From Sacculina carcini (Eukaryota > Arthropoda > Thecostraca > Sacculinidae), in assembly GCA_916048095.2 (NCBI GenBank), contig OU696574.1, forward strand, positions 6,545,587 to 6,609,586: a stretch of DNA of 64,000 nt, in the 5' to 3' direction. Positions 50,797 to 61,563 of this stretch are shown here, in pieces. Numbering within the stretch: position 1 is the first letter of the stretch; each line of letters opens with the position of its first letter. The translations under genes were made by a program, and so were the position numbers. A model generated the notes under the pieces. The model saw only the letters and a list, made by a program, of their open reading frames with translations. It was not told where the DNA came from and searched no databases.

Positions 50797-53700
50797 GTGC
50801 CCCCTCCCTAGATGTGTCGATGACGAAAGAGACACGTCGATAACGCAAAGGAGGCCGTACTGTGCGACCGCTACGTGTGCGCAGTACAGATTGTGGCAAA
50901 TCGTTTCTGGACTGTGTTGTAGACGCATTAGAATATGAACTGTTGTGTGTCGGAGAATAGTGTGTATCGATGTGTCTGTGTGGACTCACGTGTTCGGTGG
51001 CTGGACCTTGTATCGCCAATTCTGTTGTTTGCGGCTCCTCCAGTGGGTCCTCGCACGGATCCGGTGTTACCCTCAAGTCGTGTGTCGGCAGCGAGGTGTC
51101 GTCGATGAAAGCTGGCTTGCAGCGGTCGATCGATATGGTCTCGGTGTGTCCCTTACGCGAAACCACCATATGTTTATCGGACCGCTGTACAATGGCGTAT
51201 GGTCCGTCGTAGGGACAGTCGAGCGGGTAACGGTGGCTGTCGCGCCTCACGAAAAAGTGAGTTGCTGACTGAAGGGCCTTTGGCACGAAGGACGGTGCGT
51301 TGGAGGGTCGCGGCAAGACGGGACGAAGCCTGCGGATATTCTTGCGGAGAACTGCTGCAAACGACGCTGGATCGCCGGAGCTGAGGCGCGTGTCGCTGAC
51401 TAGCTCACCGGGAAGACGCAGTGTTGTGCCATACACAAGCTCCGCCGTGCACGCTTGCAGATCGGTCTTGTGCGTCGATCGGATGCCGAGCAGCGCCATG
51501 GGTAATGCGTCCATCCATGACGTCTGCGACGCGCGTAGGCTGGATTTCAGCTGTCGATGAAATCTTTCCACCATACCGTTGCTTGCCGGGTGATAGCTGG
51601 TCGTGCGTATGCGCCGACAGCCCAGAACTCGACTCAGTTCGGACCAGAGAGCCGATTCGAACTGGGCTCCGCGGTCGGTGGTGATCGTGTCAGGAACGCC
51701 GAAACGTGACACCCATTGATGGACGAACGCACGTGCGATTGTCACGGTTTTATGTCGGGCAGAGGCATGGCTTCCGGCCAGCGCGTGAAGCGGTCGATGC
51801 AGGTGAGCAGGTATGTCTGGCCCTGCGACGGTGGTAGCGGTCCAACAAGGTCGACGTGAACGTGGCTGAAACGTTCACTGGGTGTCCCAAATGGTGACAC
51901 TGCGCTCTTTGTATGGCGGGTTATCTTCGAACGTTGGCAGCTCACGCAACAACGCGTCCACCGGCGTATGTCGCGATCCATGTTTGGCCATACGAAACGC
52001 TTCGCGACCAGTTTCACTGTTGCTTCCACGCCGGGATGTGACAGCTCATGCAGGCTCTTGGTGTAGAGTCGACGCAAGTCTGTGGGCAGTACCGGTCGTG
52101 GTGTGCCAGTGGACACATCGCACAAGAGCGAGTCCTGGCCAAACTGCACATTCTGGAGCTGTAGGGAGCCTGGAGAATCGCGAAGTGAAGAAAGCGACGG
52201 GTCTTCGGCTTGCGCCGCGGCCAGTGAGGCAAAATCATCCGTGCGGATGACGGGCGAAATGATTGCTGCTGTCGTGCGTGATAAAGCGTCGGCCACCTGG
52301 TTCTCAGCACCGGGGCTGTGACGAATGTCAGACACGAACTGGCTGACGAAGTCTAGATGTCTCATCTCTCGTGGCGCGTACTTGTCGGAGTTGGAAGACA
52401 ATGCGTGTACCAGTGGACGATGGTCTGTAAAGACGATGACATTTTGTCCTTCGATCGTGTGCCTGAAGTGACGCACGGCCAGATAAACGCCCAGCAGTTC
52501 TCTTCCGAAGGTGCTATATTTTTGCTCGGTTTTTGACAGAGTTTTTGAAAAGTAGCCGAGGGGCTGCCAATCGTCATGTACGTGCTGCTGTAATACGGCT
52601 CCGACGCCGGAATCGGATGCGTCAACGTGAAGGCTAAGCTCAGCCCTGGGTATTTGGAGGCGAAAGCATGGCGGAGGTTGTCAGAGCTTGCTTGACGTCG
52701 TCGAAATTTCTGTTGGTGTCCGCACACCATTCAACAGGTGCCTTCGAACGCTTTGCTCGGTGCGTAAGCAGGGCGTGCAACGGCTTCAGCTTTGCAGCCG
52801 CGTTGTGTATGAAACGTTGGTAGTACGCTACCATCCCGAGAAAACGGCGGAGCTGCGATTGCGTTGTCGGTTTTGGAAAGGTCTGGATTGCGGTCACTTT
52901 GTCTTCGAGGGGAAGAACTCCATCGGCAGTCACTTGATGTCCCAGGAATCGGATTGAAGGGACCCCAATGACGCACTTGTCAACATTCACCACCAGACCA
53001 TACTGCTCCAGACGAGACATGATAGTCGTGAGCAGGCGTTCGTGCTGATCGTGAGAATTCGATGCGAGCAGCAAATCGTCCAAATAGCAGAATACGCCGT
53101 CGATATCGCGCAGAACACCGTCCATAAAACGCTGAAACGTCTGCCCGGCGTTCCTCAAGCCAAACGGCATGCGTACATACTCGTAGAGGCCGAATGGTGT
53201 CGTGATTGCCGTTTTGGGAATATCGGCCGGTTCGACGGGAATCTGGTGGTAGGCTCTCACCAGATCGAGACTGGAGAACACCTTGCAGCCGTGAAGCTTA
53301 GCGGAAAAATCTCGCAGGTACGGCAGCGGGTATTGATCGGGCACGGTGCGGTTATTCAAGGCGCGATAATCTCCGCATGGTCTGAAATCACCGTTTGATT
53401 TCGGGGCTAAGTGAAGTGCTGATGCCCACGCGCTGTTTGATGGACGCAAAATGCCGAGTTTCAGCATCTTGTCAATTTCACGCTTTGCGATGCTGGCTTT
53501 TTCAAGCTCTAGGCGACGTGGGCGACAAAAAACCGGCGGTCCGTGCGTGATAATGTGGTGAGTCACGTCATGTTTCACCGCTACAGGACCCGTCGAGGCT
53601 GTTGTCACCGCTTTGAAGCGCTGCATGATTTGTTCGTACCGCGAAACTGTCGCAACACGAATGCCGACTGAATAAATCGTCGAGGTTCTTGCCGAAGTAC

Positions 53701-55022
53701 AAACGTTGCCTCTGTGTAAGAGGCGCTTGTTACGCAAGTCGATCAGGATGTGGTGCGCGTGCAGAAAATCAGCTCCGATGATTGCCATGTTGACTTGCGC
53801 AACTACGAAAGCCCATTGAATCTTTTCACCGTTTTCAAAGCGGATGGTGATGCTGCGCTTGCCGTAAACTCGAATTTCGGATCCGTTTGCGGCGGTGAGT
53901 CGCTGTGTCGTCGGTGTCAGGTTTTGTTTGTGGTGCGGCGTCGGTGGTACCACACTCACCTGAGCGCCAGTATCCACAAGATACTTTGTTCCGCTGGTCT
54001 TGTCACAAATGAAGAGCAGCGGCGCGTCGGTAGAGCAGCCTCCCAAGCATTGCGCTACATGCTGGGGGCTGTCTAGTTTAAAGACCAAGAGCAAGGTGGT
54101 CTGCAGCGACGCGCGGCCGCGCCAAACTGCTCGTGGTACCAGCAGAGAGTTGATGGTGGCTGGACGTACGTTTGTGCAGGTGAGTGTGTTCGTGCTGACT
54201 GACCTCGTCGTGGAGATGGCGACTGCTGACGAACAGATTGGCGTAATGTCGATCTTGCACGGCTCTCACTCCTTGGGGCGAATCGTGGCTCGCGCTCTGC
54301 AGATCTCGCGGCCAGTGCGGACTCCAGGCGTCTGTTGGTCAATTCGAGCTGTTGGACCGTATCTACCAGCGAAGATACAGCTTGGCACAAATCGCTGCGA
54401 CCGTTGTCCGTACTCTCTTGAGCGTGTAGCACTGACTGCACATGATTGGCTGCTAGTTGTGGCGTATTCATGCCGCTGGCTTCCATGTATCGATCAGCAG
54501 CTCCGGCCAGCTCGTCGAGAGGGGTAGTCGCAGGCAGTAGGGACAAGGCCGCTCGTGCTGCCTGTGGGAGTCTCTGCAAAAATAGTGTCCTGAGCAGCCC
54601 TGAGTCTGCAGGTACATTGCCGGCGATCAACAGCTCGTGTCGCATAGACCGCAGAAGAGTCGTCGGTTTTTGGTCGCCGAGCTGCTGCTTTGAAAGCATT
54701 GCTTCAAGGCGACTGGCGTGTGATTGAGCCAGACGTTCCTGCAGGGCCGTGCTGAGAGCGGAAAACGATTTGGGCCCGCGCAAAACATCACGGACCTGTG
54801 TGGCGATGTGTGATGGCAAGTTGGCGACCACCAACTTGAAACGCGTTTCGTCGTTGTCGATGCCGGCGACATCGAAAGCACACTCGACCTGGACCAGCCA
54901 GACTTCGGGGTCTTCAGGTAGAAACGTTGGCAGTCTGAATGTCGTTGCTGGCCTGCAAGGCTGGGACGATTGTGCGCTGGCGATCTGCGTGTCGGTGGCT
55001 GTGTTCAACTCGGGGTCACCAG

Positions 55023-55817
55023 TGTTGGTAGACATTGCTACGCCAAGGTTGACAAACACGCGTGTGTCAACGACACCGGAAACGCTCGGCCAATTGCGTT
55101 AAATTCGCTTAGTCTTTACAAAGACTGTACAATGCGTTGAATTCGCAACTGACAATTCGCCTTTAAAAAGGCGGGGCTAAATTATTCGCTAATTAAAGGC
55201 TCTTAAAAGAGCAGCTTGATGAATTTGGCCAATTAGCAGAAAACACGAGTTTTCTCGAACACTATATTGGCGCCGTCCACAAACAATACAAATAGTCGTC
55301 GATGACACACACAGATCGAAGATACACACGGGTTGATGATACAAACAGCAAAAATGAGCGAGTCGAATAGGGCGAGATCTTGAGGCACTTAACAGCGAGC
55401 GATGAGCGGTCCTTCACAGCGCTCTGCGCGTGACTAAGTGTATTTCGGATTTATGCCAGTATCGGACAATGAGCGCGCTCACCGGAAGTTGTCCGATACT
55501 CACATAAATCCGCGCTGCATGGGTCTACTTGCGCAATGCGCAGAATGATATGTTGTACAGGGAACGCGACGCGAGGCAACAATTGCACACATCAAGCAAT
55601 GCACAACACACTCAATAACATATACATGCAATAACATACGTTCCGCAAATATAGACATGTATGTTTGTGCGTTTATATAGTGATATTAAATAAAACATTA
55701 ATACATCATAACACACATATAAATATAAACAACAGTGCACCTTTAAAATAACACAATACATTAATTACCATGACACGTGAACAAATAAGTAAAATATGCA
55801 AGGGTGCAGCGCCTACA
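55023..55817 (-). repeat. LTR (5') of gypsy 6
   Basis: 795 bp, about four differences from 50002-50796, followed by AAGT. Confidence 0.95.
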
Positions 55818-55821
55818 AAGT

Positions 55822-56229
55822 CTTAATCAATAGAAAAGTATAAATATGAATGCTTTTATTTTAGATGTGGCAAAATATTTTCCCTCGAACAGCCTCGTAT
55901 TTAAACCTGCCCGTCGTGCGGAACAATTAATCAAATATAATGTATATAATGGATCAAAAAGCAAAAAGCTTATCCAATAGAAAAATCTAAATTTGTAAAT
56001 TTTTGAGTTAATTATTGTCTGAGTTTTTCCCTCAACACTGCTCAAATTTAAACCTGTCATTCGTGTGTAGTAATTGAGAATTGTAACACTATCAAACCAA
56101 TGAAGTGTCTAAGTGTGACACTATCAAGTGTGACACTATCAAGTGTGACACTATCAAGTGTGACACTGTCGTCCTAAGTGTGACACTATCCAAAAAACTT
56201 TCTGGCATCTCTATAATTGCAGGTTAATG
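55822..56229. repeat. Continuation of the GC-box satellite, with a 15-bp minisatellite
   Basis: Contains the box cctcgtatttaaacctgccc and gtcgtgcggaacaatt near 55885-55930. At 56108-56190 come about five copies of gtgtgacactatcaa. No gene. Confidence 0.75.
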
Positions 56230-56233
56230 CTTC

Positions 56234-56465
56234 TGTAAGGTCAGGATGTGGCAATTGCGGGTGATGTAAGGCGTTATTCCTTGTTTGGGGAACGTGGCAG
56301 TTTGGATTGGGAGACGGGTGAATAAGTAGCGTTTATATTGCATATGTGTCGCATTGTTACCGTATGTATATTTGTTCTTTGTGTTTACAAATGTTTCTTT
56401 CGTTTCAGATATTATTATCAAAGTATTGTTTTCTTTTGACTGGAGTTCCAATACATCGTCTCACA
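56234..56465 (+). repeat. LTR (5') of gypsy 7
   Basis: 232 bp, TGTAAGGTCAGGATG...CGTCTCACA. No immediate TGG primer-binding site follows. Confidence 0.95.
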
Positions 56466-56497
56466 TTAAAACAATACTTGATAAGTGGTCACGGCAC

Positions 56498-59400
56498 ATG
56501 GATAAGGACGCGGAGGCTCCAATCCGGATGAAGACCGAAATGAATTCTGGGTCAGCACCAACGGGTCTTGATGTTGGACATAATCCAGTGGTCCTGCCAG
56601 TGCCTACGCTCAAATCAAACGAACGGATCGCGGAGTGGAAGCCGTTGTTTGTAGCAGCCGTGAGCGGTCTACTTTGTCGAGGTGCAGCTGCGGAGAAACT
56701 GGCAATCGGGATGCTCCCAGCGTACGTGAATCGCAGGCCAGCGGAACGAGAGTTGGTGAAGGAGGTGATCGCTGAAGTGGAATCCCTGGACGAAGCTTTT
56801 GACATTCTCATCAGAACGCTGGATAACCCGGTCGACAGGTATGAAGCATTACAGAGACTATGTAAATGTGAGTGGATGCCTGGTGTCATGATTGATGACT
56901 ATTTTTTTACGCTGAAGAGCTTGGCCAAAGACGCGGGTTCGGATATAGCGTTTGTGTGCACGTTGTTTGTCAATCAATTGCCCCGTGACGTACAACCCAG
57001 GGTAAATACCTGGATAGCCGAAAATTCTCTCGAAAGCGAAACTGACGGGAGGAAATTATTGATTCGAGTGAAAGGTTGGATGACCGAAAGGGGCCTGCCG
57101 CTCAATAAAGATGTACAAGCGGTACATGTTGTCGATCAATCCGAGTGTCAAAAAGACAAAATGGCTACACCAAACACGATGGATGTGTCAGCTGTGTCAC
57201 AGAAAACAGGGCCTTTGAAGACATGGGATAAAGATCGTAAAAACTCCAACAGGGGATGTTATCTTTGTGGCAAGTTGGGGCATTTCATGAGAATGTGTCC
57301 AGCCCGGCACTGTCTCCGCTGCGGCGAGAAGGGCCACTCCATGTCGGACTGTTCAAAGCAAAATAAAGTGTTTGTGGTGCAAAACACGGCGCCGTCGAAT
57401 GGCGCACCCGCTATATTGAATTCTGGCGATACTGTGACAATACCTGTGACCATAAATTGTGAGAAAGTCACGGCAATGCTGGATTCCGGAGCCTCGACTT
57501 CGGTTATAGATGAAGCTACTGTCAATCGGTTAGGTCTGGGGAGGAAAATCGAATTTGCTAATGATGTGAACACGTGTTTGTCAGGAATAGGCGGTAAGGC
57601 GGTCGTGATTGGTCAACTGCCGGTGAACATCGATGCGGGTGGAGGGCAAATGGTGGATCACCGTTTCAGTGTGATAAGTGCGCCTTATAAATTTGTGCTG
57701 CTAGGACGGGACTATCTGACGCAATTTTCCTCTACTGAGTTTGATTGGGAAAGGGGCCGAGTGAGACTGGGTTCCCAATGGAAAACAGCCGACATTATGA
57801 TTGGTGGAGGACAACATGAGCAAAGAGTGAATCTCATCCAAGATGGCAACGTGAGGGCAGCGTTTGAAAAACGGATAGATGCAAGTTTGCCAGAAGATGA
57901 TCGTCACCGGTTACTGTCCTTGTTGATGGAATACCAGGACGTCTTCGCCGATAATCCCAAGTGTCCACGGACTTCCAAAAAGGTTTGCCACACTATCGAA
58001 ACTGACGGTGTGCCGCCGATCAAGCACGGGCCGGCGCGCTTCAACCCTGAAACCGAGGCCGAGATCAATCGACAGATAGCTGAAATGCTCGAAAACGGTG
58101 TGTGTAGACGGTCCAAGTCGCCGTGGAGCAGCAGAGTGTTGTTGGTGCGTAAAAAGGACGGTACGCTTCGATTTGTGGTGGATTACAGGGATCTGAATGC
58201 ACACACCAAGAAAGATGCCTACCCAGCGGCAGACTGGAGCAGACGGCAGACGTTCAATTGTCGTTTTATCTCAATTGATGTTTTCCCTTTTTCGCGCTTG
58301 TGTTTTACCGGCGCTATAGCAAATACACGTTGTTGTTGTTGTTGTTGTTGTTTGTTGGAGCGAATGGATGGAGCCAGGATATTTTCGTTTTTGGATGGCG
58401 CGAGTGCTTATTGGTCCATTCCGTTGCGCGAAGAGGACAAAGAAAAAACTGCCTTCTCAGTGCCTGGGGGACAATATGAGATGAACGTCATGTCTTTTGG
58501 GCTATGCAATAGCCAGAGTACATACCAAAGAACTGTAGATGATGCGCTCCGGGATATGGAAAACACTGTGGCTTATGTGGACGATACGTGTGTGTTCTCG
58601 AAAAACGCGGATGATCATGTGGTGCATTTGCGCTCCACGCTTCAGGCTTTTCGGACGGCAAGCCTGCAGTTGAGGCTGGAAAAATGTAAGTTTGGCTGTC
58701 GCGAAGGGGAGTTCGTTGGACACGCTATTTCCGGTGACGGAGTTCGACCTCTGAAAGCACACGTAGAGGCCTTAGATGTGTTTCATGCTCCTACAGGTGT
58801 GAAGGCGTTGAGAAGATTTCTAGGTTTCGTGAACTTTTATCGGCACTTCGTGGAGAATATGAGCAGTGTATGCGCACCGCTGCACCGACTAACTCGAAAG
58901 GGTGTCGAATGGAAGTGGACGGAAGAGTGTCAGAACAGCTTTGACGAGGTAAAAAGGAAGATCAAACAATGCCCTACACTGCCTTTTCCAAAATGGAAGG
59001 AGCCATTTTACATTAGCACAGATGCTAGTCAAAACGGGATTGGTGGCATTATTTCGCAGAAAGACGTCACTGGAAATTTGCGGCCGCTGGCCTTCTATTC
59101 GTCAGGCCTCACACAGGCGCAGGCACGGTACGCAGCAGGTGAATTGGAAGCCTGGGCAGTAGTCGCTGCAGTAAGAAAGTGGTGGTACATCCTGCGGGCA
59201 GCTTCCAAAGTGTATGTAATGACTGACCACAATCCGCTGGTCTGGATGCGCCGACAAAAAGATCCGCGAAACAAATTTGCCAGGTGGTTGATGGAATTAG
59301 AGGCTTTGGCCAGTTATGAAATCGTCCATAAGAAAGGGTCAGAGAATGTGGCAGCAGATTTTTTGAGCAGACTCCCAACAGAAGTAAACTCGAAGGTCAA

Positions 59401-60883
59401 TGACGAACAAGAACATCTTGAAAGACATGTTTACCCTATTACTGAGGTCGGGGGTGGCCATTCCGAGTGGGTCAACAGACAAAAGGAAGACGAAGTAATA
59501 GTAAACGCCACAAGACAAATCGAACTGAGTGGGAAGTTGCAAAATGGTCCTATGAGCCGATTTAACGACATCACGTTGAGTAACGGTCTTCTCACCAAAA
59601 ATAGGTGTATAATAGTGCCGAAAATGTGGCAGCGCAAAGTAGTAGGTGATGTGCACAGGTCGGGCCATTTTGGCGTACAGAAAACGTTGGAATGTGTCAG
59701 GCGGCGATATTATTTTGAAGCCATGGATCAGGTGGTGAAGGAAGTCTGTCAGACATGTTCCGTTTGCGCAGAGAACAAACGTTCTTTTCAGCGCAAGGTA
59801 ACACTTACCACACCTACTATTGGGGTGAGTCGGCCGCGACAAGCCATTGCAATGGACGTGGCCACATTGCCATGGAGTGACGAAGGATTCCGATATATAC
59901 TGGTGATAGTGGATTTGTTCGCGAGGTATTTAGAAGTGGTGCCATTGAAAGAGCAAACGGCGGAGGCGATTTCTGAAGCATTCCGAACGGAATGGGTGTG
60001 TCGGCATGGCTGCCCAAAGATTTTGTTGACAGACCAAGGACGAAATGTGGACGGAGTGATCATCCGACAGCTGTGCAATGACCTCCAAATTGAAAAACGT
60101 CGATCAAGTCCGTACCATCCACAAGGAGATGGGTCTGCGGAGAGAATGATACAAACTGTCAAACAGACGCTCAGGTGCATGCTAACTGAAAAAGACAAGA
60201 GGGTGACAGAGTGGCCGTCCATACTCAGAGAAGTAAACTTTTTCATCAATAATGTGAAAAATAAATCAACGGGGTACAGCCCAAACAAGGTCATGTTCGG
60301 TGTCAACCTCCAACCTCCGGGGTCATTTGAGATGGACGAGGAAACACCCAACAACTTTGATGATTGGATGGACAATCAACAGATAACACAACTACAAATT
60401 TACGAGGACGTGAGTCAACATACTGAAAATGCTCAATATCAGTACAAGAGGCAGTACGACCAAGGCAAAGTCGAAGCTCGAAGTCGTAACATACGGACAG
60501 GAGATTGGGTTTTCACCAAGAACGAGACTCGCTCTGGATTGCAACCTGTGTTTATGGGCCCTTTTCGAGTGGAGGACATTAGGGGTGCAAACGTGTTCGT
60601 AAGATCTGAGAGTAGTGCCGGGCCCAAAACGAGATGTGTGCACATAGACCAATGCAAGCTGGTACCTGTCTCGCAGGAGGTGATCGAGGGGGCCCCCGAA
60701 CAAGTGGCGGAGGACGACGTGGAGCTGGAGACGTCGCCGACATCCGAGATCATTGGAGACAGCCGAAAGCCACCCGAGGTAGATGAGCATCCATCGTTAC
60801 CGGCTTCCCCAGATCCGTTGGGTTTTTTGCCACATAAGTCACGTTCGGGGCGCACGGTTTTCCGAAACCGGCGATTCAGCTAA
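56498..60883 (+). CDS. gag-pol: Gag-Pol polyprotein of gypsy 7 (contains the LINE insert)
   Basis: I take 'MDKDAEAPIRMKTEMNSG' as the likely start, the first Met after the LTR; the frame is also open upstream into the LTR. Gag ('WKPLFVAAVSGLLCRGAAAE') is followed by two zinc knuckles ('CYLCGKLGHFMRMC', 'CLRCGEKGHSMSDC'), protease ('AMLDSGASTSVIDEATV'), reverse transcriptase ('LRFVVDYRDLN', 'FSFLDGASAYWSIPL', 'AYVDDTCVFS'), RNase H ('YISTDASQNGIGGII'), and integrase (zinc finger 'HRSGHFGVQKTLECV' and 'CQTCSVCAENK'; catalytic 'MDVATL', 'LTDQGRNVDG', 'HPQGDGSAERMIQ') with a GPF-type motif ('MGPFRVEDIRG'). The frame is about 1460 aa including the LINE-derived segment inside the RT. Confidence 0.9.
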   Translation: MDKDAEAPIRMKTEMNSGSAPTGLDVGHNPVVLPVPTLKSNERIAEWKPLFVAAVSGLLCRGAAAEKLAIGMLPAYVNRRPAERELVKEVIAEVESLDEAFDILIRTLDNPVDRYEALQRLCKCEWMPGVMIDDYFFTLKSLAKDAGSDIAFVCTLFVNQLPRDVQPRVNTWIAENSLESETDGRKLLIRVKGWMTERGLPLNKDVQAVHVVDQSECQKDKMATPNTMDVSAVSQKTGPLKTWDKDRKNSNRGCYLCGKLGHFMRMCPARHCLRCGEKGHSMSDCSKQNKVFVVQNTAPSNGAPAILNSGDTVTIPVTINCEKVTAMLDSGASTSVIDEATVNRLGLGRKIEFANDVNTCLSGIGGKAVVIGQLPVNIDAGGGQMVDHRFSVISAPYKFVLLGRDYLTQFSSTEFDWERGRVRLGSQWKTADIMIGGGQHEQRVNLIQDGNVRAAFEKRIDASLPEDDRHRLLSLLMEYQDVFADNPKCPRTSKKVCHTIETDGVPPIKHGPARFNPETEAEINRQIAEMLENGVCRRSKSPWSSRVLLVRKKDGTLRFVVDYRDLNAHTKKDAYPAADWSRRQTFNCRFISIDVFPFSRLCFTGAIANTRCCCCCCCLLERMDGARIFSFLDGASAYWSIPLREEDKEKTAFSVPGGQYEMNVMSFGLCNSQSTYQRTVDDALRDMENTVAYVDDTCVFSKNADDHVVHLRSTLQAFRTASLQLRLEKCKFGCREGEFVGHAISGDGVRPLKAHVEALDVFHAPTGVKALRRFLGFVNFYRHFVENMSSVCAPLHRLTRKGVEWKWTEECQNSFDEVKRKIKQCPTLPFPKWKEPFYISTDASQNGIGGIISQKDVTGNLRPLAFYSSGLTQAQARYAAGELEAWAVVAAVRKWWYILRAASKVYVMTDHNPLVWMRRQKDPRNKFARWLMELEALASYEIVHKKGSENVAADFLSRLPTEVNSKVNDEQEHLERHVYPITEVGGGHSEWVNRQKEDEVIVNATRQIELSGKLQNGPMSRFNDITLSNGLLTKNRCIIVPKMWQRKVVGDVHRSGHFGVQKTLECVRRRYYFEAMDQVVKEVCQTCSVCAENKRSFQRKVTLTTPTIGVSRPRQAIAMDVATLPWSDEGFRYILVIVDLFARYLEVVPLKEQTAEAISEAFRTEWVCRHGCPKILLTDQGRNVDGVIIRQLCNDLQIEKRRSSPYHPQGDGSAERMIQTVKQTLRCMLTEKDKRVTEWPSILREVNFFINNVKNKSTGYSPNKVMFGVNLQPPGSFEMDEETPNNFDDWMDNQQITQLQIYEDVSQHTENAQYQYKRQYDQGKVEARSRNIRTGDWVFTKNETRSGLQPVFMGPFRVEDIRGANVFVRSESSAGPKTRCVHIDQCKLVPVSQEVIEGAPEQVAEDDVELETSPTSEIIGDSRKPPEVDEHPSLPASPDPLGFLPHKSRSGRTVFRNRRFS
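58255..58357 (+). mobile_element. LINE B-family 3' tail inserted in gypsy 7 pol
   Basis: Caattgtcgttttatctc through gcaaatacacg(ttg)n is the 3' end of the LINE B family: the reverse complement of 3808-3890 matches with about one difference over the ~75 bases before the repeat. It is an extremely 5'-truncated LINE insertion with a (TTG)n tail of about nine units. Confidence 0.92.
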
Positions 60884-60952
60884 GCGATTGTGTGTTGGTA
60901 CGTTTCGTTGTATTCTCACTATTCATGTTCATCTTTTTTTAGGGGAAAGTGA

Positions 60953-61184
60953 TGTAAGGTCAGGATGTGGCAATTGCGGGTGATGTAAGGCGTTATTCCT
61001 TGTTTGGGGAACGTGGCAGTTTGGATTGGGAGACGGGTGAATAAGTAGCGTTTATATTGCATATGTGTCGCATTGTTACCGTATGTATATTTGTTCTTTG
61101 TGTTTACAAATGTTTCTTTCGTTTCAGATATTATTATCAAAGTATTGTTTTCTTTTGACTGGAGTTCCAATACATCGTCTCACA
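60953..61184 (+). repeat. LTR (3') of gypsy 7
   Basis: 232 bp, apparently identical to 56234-56465, followed by CTTC. Confidence 0.95.
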
Positions 61185-61188
61185 CTTC

Positions 61189-61563
61189 CGCTAAAACAGC
61201 ATATACATATAATTGGCATTACATGATATTGCAACCCATATCCTTATGCAACTTATGCTTATGCAACTTGAAATTAAACCAATTAAATTACACAGTTAAA
61301 TTCAGTAGTTTACTTTGTTCCCAGTAGCATTTTACCCGCCCGTCGTGCGGAACAATTGATGTGTAAATATTGAGGACAATAAAGCCTTTATATTCAGCAT
61401 AGTGTAGCATTAATTAAACTGTACGCAATAAAACCACAACATCCATGCTTGGAGCTAATATGATGCATTCTTAATTGTGATTGGGCTTCAGTCAAATTTA
61501 ATCGGTGTATATTCCTGTGTAATCGCAAGTGCGCATAATAGCTGTCAAATTGGCAAAATGTCC
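61189..61563. other. Non-coding, end of the GC-box tract
   Basis: Contains one more GC box (acccgcccgtcgtgcggaac, about 61331) and the 27-bp repeat (61417-61443). No gene. Confidence 0.6.
61417..61443. repeat. Second copy of the 27-bp repeat at 1-27
   Basis: 26 of 27 bases match the first bases of the window, in the same orientation. Confidence 0.75.

Larger units (their letters stand above)
50002..55817 (-). mobile_element. Ty3/gypsy element with 795-bp LTRs (gypsy 6)
   Basis: LTRs at 50002-50796 and 55023-55817 are both 795 bp and differ at about four positions, so the insertion is young. The target duplication AAGT lies at 49998-50001 and 55818-55821. Minus strand: gag ('ATTFRLPTFLPEDPEVWLVQ'), protease ('[15 protein letters not shown]'), reverse transcriptase ('[12 protein letters not shown]', '[15 protein letters not shown]', 'YLDDLLLAS'), RNase H ('ALHVDASD'-like region near 52620), integrase ('SHPGVEATVKLVAKRFVWP', 'TTDRGAQFES', 'HPASNGMVERFHRQLK') and a short C-terminal tail. 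Gag and pol lie in different frames with a short overlap, as in many gypsy elements that use a programmed shift. About two breaks are seen in pol. A primer-binding-type TGGTGACCCCGAG is one base from the LTR, and a purine tract lies beside 50796. Confidence 0.93.
56234..61184 (+). mobile_element. Very young Ty3/gypsy element (gypsy 7) carrying a LINE tail
   Basis: LTRs at 56234-56465 and 60953-61184, both 232 bp, with no difference that I can find. The target duplication CTTC lies at 56230-56233 and 61185-61188. A purine tract (aggggaaagtga) precedes the right LTR. One gag-pol frame runs through the interior. It looks whole except for a ~100-bp insertion of a LINE B-type 3' end at 58255-58357. 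No envelope frame is seen. The target is the GC-box satellite tract. Confidence 0.94.

Noticed and set aside
50797-60952. Envelope gene in gypsy 6 or gypsy 7
   Set aside because: Between integrase and the 3' LTR there is only a short C-terminal tail, and no frame with a signal peptide or membrane segment.
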